Shown piece by piece: positions 57,519-64,000 of a stretch of DNA of 64,000 bases. Within the stretch, counting starts at the first letter, position 1, and each line of letters starts with the position of its first letter. The stretch is from Pelagibacterales bacterium SAG-MED38 (GTDB lineage: Bacteria; Pseudomonadota; Alphaproteobacteria; Pelagibacterales; Pelagibacteraceae): contig JACWEH010000002.1 of the NCBI GenBank assembly GCA_014653585.1, positions 1-64,000 on the forward strand, in the 5' to 3' direction. The position numbers and the translations under genes are program-made. Below the pieces are notes generated by a model. That model saw only the letters and a list, made by a program, of their open reading frames with translations. It searched no databases and was not told where the DNA came from.

Positions 57519-57970
57519 TGATAGAATTAAATAATAGATTAAAAATAAAAAAACCCAAGATTAGAGTTGGACGAGGAATAGGGTCGGGTAAAGGCAAAAC
57601 TTCAGGTAGGGGAGTTAAAGGGCAAAAATCTAGATCAGGAGTTGCTATCAAAAGCTTTGAGGGTGGTCAAATGCCATTATATAGACGTTTGCCAAAACGT
57701 GGTTTTAATCCTTTACAAAAAGAAAATATTGCGATTTTAAATTTAGATAAAATTCAATTCCTCATAAATAAAAAAACTATTAATACAAATGATGTTCTCA
57801 ACTCGTCTACCCTTAAAAAATTAAACCTAATAAATAAAAATTCAAAAAAACTTAAAATTTTAGGGACAGGTGAAATTAAGGATAAAATTAATATTGAGGC
57901 AGATTTAGCATCAAGATCAGCATTAGCTAAACTTGAAAAAGTTGGCGGATCAATACAATTAAAGAAGTAA
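57518..57970 (+). CDS. rplO: 50S ribosomal protein L15
   Basis: L15 is a late assembly protein. The 150 residues start with the basic glycine-rich segment [20 protein letters not shown], then [17 protein letters not shown] and a C-terminal domain. It overlaps rpsE by one base; secY follows after 11. Confidence 0.97.
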   Translation: MIELNNRLKIKKPKIRVGRGIGSGKGKTSGRGVKGQKSRSGVAIKSFEGGQMPLYRRLPKRGFNPLQKENIAILNLDKIQFLINKKTINTNDVLNSSTLKKLNLINKNSKKLKILGTGEIKDKINIEADLASRSALAKLEKVGGSIQLKK

Positions 57971-57981
57971 TAACTTAAGAA

Positions 57982-59262
57982 ATGAGCTCGTCATCTTCAA
58001 GTAATGATTTAAGAAACAGAATAATATTCACAATTGCAATTTTAGCTGTTTACAGATTTGGTACTTTCGTTCCATTACCTGGAATCGACCCAGAACAATT
58101 AAAAATTTTAATGGAGGGTAATCAAAAGGGATTATTAGGAATGTTCAATGTGTTTGCAGGAGGAGCTGTGAGCAGAATGGCTATTTTTGCGCTTGGGATA
58201 ATGCCCTATATATCTTCATCAATCATTGTTCAATTATTAACAGGTGTAACTGATTATTTTAAAAATCTTAAAGCACAAGGTGAAACAGGAAGAGCAAAAA
58301 TAACACAAATAACAAGATACGGCACTGTCTTACTTGCTACTGTTCAAGGATATGGTTTATCTGTAGGATTAGAGACATCAGCAAACTTAGTAATAAACCC
58401 AGGTTTGTTTTTTAAAATTTCAACAGTAACAACAATTGTCGCTGGCACAATTTTTTTGATGTGGCTAGGTGAACAAATAACTCAAAGAGGAATAGGAAAT
58501 GGAATATCTTTGATAATTTTTGCTGGTATTGTTGCTGAAATACCTCGAGCGTTAGTGACAACATTTGAGTTGGGTAGAACTGGAGCAATATCAACTTTAA
58601 TGATTATCGCTATATTTGTTTTATTAATACTAACTATATTATTTATTGTTTTTATGGAACGTGCTTTAAGAAAAATTCTTATTAATTATCCAAAAAGACA
58701 AGTTGGAAATAAAATGTACGGTGGTGAGTCATCTCATCTTCCCCTGAAAATAAATCAGGCAGGTGTAATTCCAGCTATTTTTGCCTCAGCTTTGCTTTTA
58801 CTGCCAGTAACCTTTTCAAATTTTAATATTTCTGAGAGTGAAACGTTTCTAAATTTAAGCTCATATTTTACGCAAGGACAACCTTTATATATGTTGTTAT
58901 ATGCATCAGGCATTATCTTTTTTACATTTTTTTATACATCAATAACATTTAATCCAACTGAAACTGCTGATAACTTAAGAAAGTATGGAGGTTTTGTCCC
59001 TGGTATTAGACCAGGCGAAAGCACAGCAATTTATATTGAAAATATTTTAACTAAATTGACAACTATTGGCGCTTTGTATCTAACTTTAGTTTGTTTGATG
59101 CCAGAATTTTTAATAGCAAATTATCCAATTCCATTTTATTTAGGTGGTACTTCAATATTAATTGTTGTTGTTGTAGCAATTGATACAGTAACACAGATTC
59201 AAACTAGACTTATGAGTTCTCAATACGAACAACTAATTAAAAAAACTAAATTCGGTAGGTAA
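57982..59262 (+). CDS. secY: Preprotein translocase subunit SecY
   Basis: The pore of the Sec export channel in the inner membrane. The 426 residues have ten expected membrane helices, the signature YRFGTFVPLPGIDPEQL, GIMPYISSSIIVQLL near residues 75-90, RGIGNGISLIIFAGIV and RQVGNKMYGGESSHLPLKIN (cytoplasmic loop). The C-terminal GTSILIVVVVAIDT.TQIQ helix is complete. adk follows after nine bases. Confidence 0.97.
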   Translation: MSSSSSSNDLRNRIIFTIAILAVYRFGTFVPLPGIDPEQLKILMEGNQKGLLGMFNVFAGGAVSRMAIFALGIMPYISSSIIVQLLTGVTDYFKNLKAQGETGRAKITQITRYGTVLLATVQGYGLSVGLETSANLVINPGLFFKISTVTTIVAGTIFLMWLGEQITQRGIGNGISLIIFAGIVAEIPRALVTTFELGRTGAISTLMIIAIFVLLILTILFIVFMERALRKILINYPKRQVGNKMYGGESSHLPLKINQAGVIPAIFASALLLLPVTFSNFNISESETFLNLSSYFTQGQPLYMLLYASGIIFFTFFYTSITFNPTETADNLRKYGGFVPGIRPGESTAIYIENILTKLTTIGALYLTLVCLMPEFLIANYPIPFYLGGTSILIVVVVAIDTVTQIQTRLMSSQYEQLIKKTKFGR

Positions 59263-59271
59263 TTTCAAAAA

Positions 59272-59835
59272 GTGAACTTAATTTTATTTGGACCACCAGG
59301 TGCTGGTAAAGGTACACAAGCAAAATATCTGGTAAAAAAATTAAATAATTTTCAAATATCAACAGGTGATATGCTTAGAGAAGAAATTCAAAAAAATTCT
59401 GAAATTGGTAAAAAAATTATCAAAGATATGAATGATGGAAAGTTTGTAAATGACGAAATAGTAAATACATTAATAGAAAATGTAATTTTTGATCCACAAA
59501 AAAATAATAGATTGATATTTGATGGATATCCAAGATCATTATTACAGGCAAAAAACCTTGAGCAATTACTTAAAAAATCAAATCAAAAAATAGATTTTAT
59601 TTTTTTTCTAAATGTAAATAAGGATACAATTATTAAAAGGATTAAGCTGAGAAAAATTATAGAGAAAAGATCTGATGATCAATCAGATACAATAATCAAA
59701 AGATATGATACATATATGAAAACTACTAAACCTGTTTTAGATTTCTACTCTAAATACCCAAATTTTTACGAGATAGATGGCAGTTCTAAAATTGAGCAAA
59801 TAACAGCTAAAATTGACAATTTTCTCAACGTTTAA
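59272..59835 (+). CDS. adk: Adenylate kinase (short form)
   Basis: Interconverts ATP, ADP and AMP. The 187-residue protein begins with GTG at 59272 and has FGPPGAGKGTQAKYL (P-loop, 5-19), the AMP-site ISTGDMLREE and FDGYPRSLLQA. The LID region is the short type (LRKIIEKRSDDQSD) without zinc cysteines. It ends the uninterrupted superoperon, as in many alphaproteobacteria. Confidence 0.95.
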   Translation: MNLILFGPPGAGKGTQAKYLVKKLNNFQISTGDMLREEIQKNSEIGKKIIKDMNDGKFVNDEIVNTLIENVIFDPQKNNRLIFDGYPRSLLQAKNLEQLLKKSNQKIDFIFFLNVNKDTIIKRIKLRKIIEKRSDDQSDTIIKRYDTYMKTTKPVLDFYSKYPNFYEIDGSSKIEQITAKIDNFLNV

Positions 59836-59839
59836 GCCG

Positions 59840-59867
59840 TTGACTTTAAAAGATCTTCTTATATAAA
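59840..59867 (+). promoter_or_regulatory. Predicted promoter of the alpha operon (rpsM, rpsK, rpoA, rplQ)
   Basis: TTGACT (59840-59845), 16 bases, TATAAA (59862-59867), in the 55-base gap after adk. A start near 59874 gives a leader of about 17 bases before the rpsM ATG. The match is close to consensus. Confidence 0.65.
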
Positions 59868-59890
59868 AGGCTGAAAATTATCATCAAATT

Positions 59891-60274
59891 ATGGCTCGTA
59901 TTGCAGGTATAAATATCCCACAAAACAAACTTGTTCATATTGGACTTACTTATATTTATGGGATAGGCGATAGATTTTCTTCTCAAATTTGTTCATCATT
60001 GAAAATCCCAAAAGATAAGAGAGTTAATCAACTTACAGATGATGAAATATTAAAAATTAGGGAGTACATAGATCAAAACTTTAAAGTCGAGGGTGACTTA
60101 AGAAGAGATTATTCTTTAAGCATTAAGAGATTAATAGACCTTGCGTGTTACAGGGGTTCAAGGCATAGAAAAAAGCTACCTGTTAGAGGTCAAAGGACTC
60201 GATGTAATGCTAGAACAAGAAAAGGCAAAGCAATAGCGATAGCTGGTAAAAAATTAACACCATTAAAAAAATAG
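59891..60274 (+). CDS. rpsM: 30S ribosomal protein S13
   Basis: S13 contacts the P-site tRNA. The 127 residues contain [33 protein letters not shown] and [21 protein letters not shown], cut here to its core [10 protein letters not shown]. It is the first gene behind its own promoter, with no visible Shine-Dalgarno. rpmJ (L36) is not next to it. Confidence 0.97.
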   Translation: MARIAGINIPQNKLVHIGLTYIYGIGDRFSSQICSSLKIPKDKRVNQLTDDEILKIREYIDQNFKVEGDLRRDYSLSIKRLIDLACYRGSRHRKKLPVRGQRTRCNARTRKGKAIAIAGKKLTPLKK

Positions 60275-60276
60275 TT

Positions 60277-60726
60277 ATGGCAAAATTAGATAAGGTTGAT
60301 AGCAAAGAACAAAAAAATGAAAAAACAGTAAGTAAAGTAAAAAAAAGCTCTTACTCAAAAAAGAAAAAAATTAAAAAAAATATTTTAAATGGAATTGCTT
60401 TTGTTCAATCGACTTTTAACAATACAATAATTTCTATTACAGACACAAATGGAAATGTAATTTCTTGGGCTTCTGCAGGTCAAAAAGGCTTTAAAGGATC
60501 ACGAAAATCAACTCCTTACGCTGCTCAAATTGCTGCAGATGCTGCTGCCTCAAAAGCATTAGAATATGGAATGAAAACATTATCTGTTGAAGTAAAAGGA
60601 CCTGGTTCAGGTAGAGAAACAGCATTAAGAGCATTACAAGCAAGAGGATTTAAAATTTTATCTATAAAGGATACGACACCAATGCCACACAATGGTACTA
60701 GGCCACCAAAAAAAAGGAGAGTTTAA
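60277..60726 (+). CDS. rpsK: 30S ribosomal protein S11
   Basis: S11 is on the platform of the small subunit. The 149 residues have a Lys-rich N-terminal extension of about 20 residues over the usual ~129. The standard [21 protein letters not shown] (in parts), [17 protein letters not shown] and ending [16 protein letters not shown] follow. It overlaps rpoA by one base. Confidence 0.96.
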   Translation: MAKLDKVDSKEQKNEKTVSKVKKSSYSKKKKIKKNILNGIAFVQSTFNNTIISITDTNGNVISWASAGQKGFKGSRKSTPYAAQIAADAAASKALEYGMKTLSVEVKGPGSGRETALRALQARGFKILSIKDTTPMPHNGTRPPKKRRV

Positions 60727-61754
60727 TGGAAACTGAAAATGTAAATATTAAAAATTGGAAATCACTTATAAAACCATCAAAAATTGATGTACAGATAAGT
60801 GATGACTTATCTCGTGCAAAAATTATAGCTGAGCCTCTTGAAAAAGGTTATGGTCTTACACTAGGTAATTCATTAAGAAGAATTTTGTTGTCATCAATAA
60901 GAGGTGCAGCAGTAACCTCAATACAAATTGACGGTGTATTACATGAGTTTACTTCTATTAAAGGAGTACGAGAGGACGTTACAGATATAGTTTTAAATGT
61001 TAAATCTTTAGCACTGAAATCCTCTTCGGAAGGAACTAAAAAACTTATTTTAGATGCAAAAGGACCAGGTGAAATAAAAGCTTCTGATATAACACCAGTT
61101 ACTGATATAGAAATTCTAAATCCTGAATTAGTAATTTGTAACTTGGATGAAAAAACAAGTTTTCATATGGAGATGAATGTGAATACTGGAAAAGGATATG
61201 TACCAGCAGAACTAAATAAACCTGAGGAACCCCCATTAGGTTTAATTGCAATAGACTCTCTTTATAGCCCAGTAAAAAAAGTTTCTTACTCAGTTAGTAC
61301 TGCGAGGGAAGGTAAAGCTCTTGATTATGATAAATTGACAATGGAAGTAGAAACCGATGGTTCAATCTCTGCAGAGGATGCAGTTGCTTATTCTGCCAGA
61401 ATATTTCAAGACCAATTAAAAATGTTTATTAATTTTGACGAGCCAGTAGAGGCACCTGTTAAAGAAGTATCAACAGAGCCAGAATTTAATAAAAATTTAT
61501 TAAGAAAGGTTGATGAACTTGAATTATCTGTTCGATCCATGAATTGTTTAAAAAATGATAATATAATTTATATAGGTGATCTTGTTCAAAAGTCTGAAGG
61601 TGAAATGCTTAGAACTCCAAATTTCGGGAGAAAATCCCTCAATGAGATTAAAGAGGTATTGACTGGGATGTCATTGTATTTAGGTATGGAAATTCCTAAT
61701 TGGCCACCAGATAATATTGCTGAAATGTCAAAGAAACTTGAGGAAGCAATATAA
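60726..61754 (+). CDS. rpoA: DNA-directed RNA polymerase subunit alpha
   Basis: Alpha dimerises to seed polymerase assembly and contacts promoters and activators. The 342 residues have the N-terminal domain ([20 protein letters not shown], near 37-56) and a C-terminal domain after an acidic linker ([32 protein letters not shown]). Both halves are complete. It has one-base overlaps with rpsK and rplQ. Confidence 0.98.
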   Translation: METENVNIKNWKSLIKPSKIDVQISDDLSRAKIIAEPLEKGYGLTLGNSLRRILLSSIRGAAVTSIQIDGVLHEFTSIKGVREDVTDIVLNVKSLALKSSSEGTKKLILDAKGPGEIKASDITPVTDIEILNPELVICNLDEKTSFHMEMNVNTGKGYVPAELNKPEEPPLGLIAIDSLYSPVKKVSYSVSTAREGKALDYDKLTMEVETDGSISAEDAVAYSARIFQDQLKMFINFDEPVEAPVKEVSTEPEFNKNLLRKVDELELSVRSMNCLKNDNIIYIGDLVQKSEGEMLRTPNFGRKSLNEIKEVLTGMSLYLGMEIPNWPPDNIAEMSKKLEEAI

Positions 61755-62203
61755 TGAGACATGGGTTTGCCAACAAAAAACTCAATAGAACGTCAGAGCA
61801 TAGAAAGGCATTGCTAAAAAACATGCTTAATTCTCTAATAAAGTATGAGCAAATTAAAACAACTTTACCAAAGGCAAAGTTTTTAAAACCTCAGGCGGAT
61901 AAAATTATAACTTTAGGCAAGAAAGATTCACTTCATAATACAAAAATTTTAGTTTCACAATTACAAGATATAAAGTCTGCAAATAAAGTAAGAAAGACTC
62001 TATCCAAAAGATACGAAAAAAGATCAGGTGGTTATACAAGAATAATCAAAGCAGGTTATAGATACGGAGATAACGCACCAATGGCAATTATTGAATTTGT
62101 TGACAGAGATTTGGAAGCAAAAAGGGTAGATAAAAGGAAAAAATCTACTATTAAAGAGCCTGAAAAAAAAGAAGATAAAAAACAAGTCTCTGCATCAAAA
62201 TAA
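61754..62203 (+). CDS. rplQ: 50S ribosomal protein L17
   Basis: L17 is at the tunnel exit. The 149 residues include [20 protein letters not shown], the [18 protein letters not shown] block and [19 protein letters not shown] Lys/Glu-rich tail after residue 120 extends the ~120-residue core. It overlaps rpoA by one base. Confidence 0.97.
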   Translation: MRHGFANKKLNRTSEHRKALLKNMLNSLIKYEQIKTTLPKAKFLKPQADKIITLGKKDSLHNTKILVSQLQDIKSANKVRKTLSKRYEKRSGGYTRIIKAGYRYGDNAPMAIIEFVDRDLEAKRVDKRKKSTIKEPEKKEDKKQVSASK

Positions 62204-62214
62204 TATTTTTATTT

Positions 62215-63132
62215 ATGTTAAAAAGTTACATCGTTGATTCAACGTGTAATAATATGCGTATTGATAGATGGATACGAAACACTATTGGTAAGCTTCCTCA
62301 AGGACTTATTGAAAAATCCCTTAGATCAGGAAAAATCAAAATCAACAAAAAAAAAGTAAAAAGCTCTTATCAAATTCAATCTAATGATAAAATTGATTTT
62401 TTTGACTTTAAATTTAAAGAAAGAATTATACCAAAAAAAATAAGTTTTAATCCTTCAAATAAAATAATCAAAGCAAATGAAGATTTAATAATAGATAATA
62501 ATGATAATTTTATTGTTTTAAATAAAAGTGCTGGTATTTCAGTTCAGGGTGGAACAAAATCAAAAAAAAACCTAATTGATATATTCAAAAAAAGTGAAAT
62601 TTTTTCAAACTCAAAACCTTTTTCTGTTCACAGATTAGACAAAGATACATCGGGTGTTTTTTTAATGGCTAAAAATAGAGAAACAGCACAATTATTAACA
62701 TCATTATTTAGGTTGAGAAAAGTACATAAAACTTATTTAGCTATATGTCATGGTGAACTAAATAAAAACTCAGGTGAATGGACAGATGATTTAATCCGTT
62801 ATGATAACGGAAAAAAAATTTTTGAAAAAGCAAAAACAATTTACAAAGTTATCGATAAAAATTCTAATTCTAGTCTTGTTGAAATGAAACCTATTACTGG
62901 AAGAAAACATCAACTAAGAAAACAACTTTTCAATATTGGTCACTCAATTTATGGAGATGATAAATATAAATCTTTCACTAAAACAATTGGTATTAATAAG
63001 GAATTAATGCTTCATGCTTATGAAATAAAATTTATGATCAAAGATAAAAAATACACTTATAAAGCATTACTCCCCGATTATTTTAAAAAATTATTAAAAA
63101 CAAAAAGACTTAGCTATTCAAATTTGAAATGA
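62215..63132 (+). CDS. rluC: RluA-family 23S rRNA pseudouridine synthase (RluC/RluD type)
   Basis: Isomerises uridines in 23S rRNA. The 305 residues have an N-terminal S4 RNA-binding domain ([10 protein letters not shown] to residue ~60) and the catalytic domain with [17 protein letters not shown], whose Asp is the catalytic residue. The later [26 protein letters not shown] (in parts) binds RNA. The S4 domain supports RluC or RluD rather than RluA; RluC is preferred but not proven. Its 3' end overlaps the convergent lipB by 23 bases. Confidence 0.85.
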   Translation: MLKSYIVDSTCNNMRIDRWIRNTIGKLPQGLIEKSLRSGKIKINKKKVKSSYQIQSNDKIDFFDFKFKERIIPKKISFNPSNKIIKANEDLIIDNNDNFIVLNKSAGISVQGGTKSKKNLIDIFKKSEIFSNSKPFSVHRLDKDTSGVFLMAKNRETAQLLTSLFRLRKVHKTYLAICHGELNKNSGEWTDDLIRYDNGKKIFEKAKTIYKVIDKNSNSSLVEMKPITGRKHQLRKQLFNIGHSIYGDDKYKSFTKTIGINKELMLHAYEIKFMIKDKKYTYKALLPDYFKKLLKTKRLSYSNLK

Positions 63133-63730
63133 AAATTTCAACTAATTTTTTTTCTAATTCTTTATAATCTTGGTTTTTGATTTTCTTTAGATTTGTCACC
63201 CCTTTATCTTTAATACCACATGGAATTATTGCATCATATTTTTTTAGATCATTACTAATATTTATCGAAAAACCATGATACGCAATCCACTTACTAATTC
63301 TTACTCCAATTGCAGCAACTTTTTTAGTGCCTTCATTGTCTTTATACCATATTCCAATATTTTCTTTATCTGAAAAAGTTTTTATATTAAAAAAATTTAA
63401 TGTATTTATTATTGTTTTTTCAATTATTGAAATAAAATTTCTAATATCTTTTTTTCTTTTTTTTAAATCCAATACAAAATAACAAATTAATTGGCCTGGT
63501 CCATGGTAAGTAATTTTACCGCCTCTGTTTGTCTTTAAAATTTCTATTGATTTATCCAAAATATCACTATCATCATAGCTTGTTCCAGCCGTATAAACAT
63601 CTGGATGTTCTAAAGTCCAAATCAATTCATTTGATTTATTTATATCTACATTTAATAGTCTTTCTTCCATCATTTTTTTGGCATCCTCATAAATGATAGG
63701 TTTTTCAGACTTTTTAATTTCTATACTCAT
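63110..63730 (-). CDS. lipB: Octanoyl-[acyl-carrier-protein]:protein octanoyltransferase
   Basis: LipB moves octanoate from ACP to lipoyl domains, the first step of lipoate attachment. The 206 residues contain [13 protein letters not shown], the signature [19 protein letters not shown], the catalytic Lys in [18 protein letters not shown] and the nucleophile Cys in [14 protein letters not shown]. Length is normal. It overlaps the convergent pseudouridine synthase gene by 23 bases and is divergent from mgtE. Confidence 0.94.
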   Translation of the reverse strand: MSIEIKKSEKPIIYEDAKKMMEERLLNVDINKSNELIWTLEHPDVYTAGTSYDDSDILDKSIEILKTNRGGKITYHGPGQLICYFVLDLKKRKKDIRNFISIIEKTIINTLNFFNIKTFSDKENIGIWYKDNEGTKKVAAIGVRISKWIAYHGFSINISNDLKKYDAIIPCGIKDKGVTNLKKIKNQDYKELEKKLVEIFISNLNS

Positions 63731-63769
63731 TTAAAAATTGTAATCTTTTGATTATGTATTAAAAGTTCG

Positions 63770-63784
63770 TCCTAAATAATAGGA
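63770..63784. promoter_or_regulatory. Small inverted repeat ahead of mgtE
   Basis: TCCTA-AATAA-TAGGA, five perfect pairs, six bases before the mgtE ATG and overlapping the only -10-like TAAATA of the lipB-mgtE gap. It could be an operator or a weak hairpin. Short AT-rich repeats of this kind also arise by chance. Confidence 0.25.
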
Positions 63785-63790
63785 TAAATT

Positions 63791-64000
63791 ATGACTTTAA
63801 TTAAAAAAATAAAAGATAAAAAAGTCAATTTTGAATTTAATAAAGAATATATAAAAGTAGTCACTGATAAAATTTCTAATAATGATGCTACTTTTATCAC
63901 TAATTCTTTTAAAGAAATGCACCCTGCCGATGCAGCAGATATCATCGAACAATTAGGCCAAAATGATAGAGAAAATTTAATAAAACTTAATAATTTTAAA
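63791..64000 (+). CDS. mgtE: Magnesium transporter MgtE, N-terminal part
   Basis: The first 70 codons of a gene that runs off the window. After a basic start (MTLIKKIKDKKV) comes the MgtE N-domain pattern MHPADAADIIEQLGQNDRENLIKL, given here as HPADAADIIEQL, typical of the superhelical magnesium-sensing domain. MgtE is an inner-membrane Mg2+ channel closed at high cytoplasmic Mg2+. The CBS and membrane domains are outside the window, so the call rests on the N-domain motif. Confidence 0.8.
   Translation, partial: MTLIKKIKDKKVNFEFNKEYIKVVTDKISNNDATFITNSFKEMHPADAADIIEQLGQNDRENLIKLNNFK

Noticed and set aside
1..64000. CRISPR arrays, insertion sequences, integrases, rRNA genes or a replication origin
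   Set aside because: No regularly spaced repeats, transposase or recombinase motifs, rRNA sequences or DnaA-box clusters were seen on reading the window.

Overview
The window is a very AT-rich, extremely compact bacterial chromosome segment. Gene content and order point to a free-living, streamlined alphaproteobacterium, most likely the SAR11 clade (Pelagibacterales). The evidence is: neighbouring genes mostly overlap or sit within a few bases; the order tRNA-Tyr, tRNA-Gly, tuf, tRNA-Trp, secE, nusG, rplKAJL, rpoBC, then str-S10-spc-alpha genes; a three-subunit PurS/PurQ/PurL enzyme; a BolA plus CGFS-glutaredoxin pair; and a glucosylglycerate-type osmolyte cluster. This assignment is an inference from gene content, not a database match. 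No stretch over about 200 bases lacks a gene call.

Left part (1-15000). On the plus strand: the end of glmS, then aroG (class II DAHP synthase), nadE, cysS, cimA, trmJ, rpsD and a SAM methyltransferase. On the minus strand a nine-gene run is transcribed in the order sfsA, map, purB, purC, purS, purQ, purL, bolA, grxD. It makes purine intermediates and ends in an iron-sulfur trafficking pair. sfsA and a CinA-like gene diverge from only 20 bases, where their predicted -10 boxes overlap.

Centre left (15000-24500). A minus-strand trio (HAD phosphatase, glucosyl-3-phosphoglycerate synthase, GH13 sucrose-phosphorylase-like enzyme) looks like a complete make-and-recycle system for glucosylglycerate. 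It is followed by a membrane-bound spermidine-synthase-like protein and two tiny minus-strand membrane-type ORFs. tRNA-Leu(UAA) runs directly into a methyltransferase and nadK. The tRNA-Leu promoter and the 5' half of the tRNA occur a second time, decayed, exactly 3020 bases upstream.

Variable surface-sugar island (24551-32574). Between nadK and tRNA-Thr(UGU) lie rfbF, a DUF4422 protein, two C-methyltransferases of the Zn-ribbon type, a Gfo/Idh oxidoreductase, an SDR epimerase/reductase, a GT61 glycosyltransferase and rfbG. Together they suggest a CDP-linked, C-methylated 6-deoxy sugar added to a surface glycan. The PLP-dependent 3-dehydrase needed for classical 3,6-dideoxy sugars is not in the window.

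Right part (32575-64000). rlmB, three more tRNAs and tuf are followed by the transcription and translation superoperon. From rpsL to adk (about 13.5 kb) no gap exceeds 12 bases. There is no second tuf after fusA and no rpmD (L30) between rpsE and rplO. Candidate regulatory elements are a perfect hairpin between rplL and rpoB, a structured region ahead of rpsL, and an internal promoter before rpsM. The window ends with an RluA-family pseudouridine synthase, lipB and the start of mgtE.
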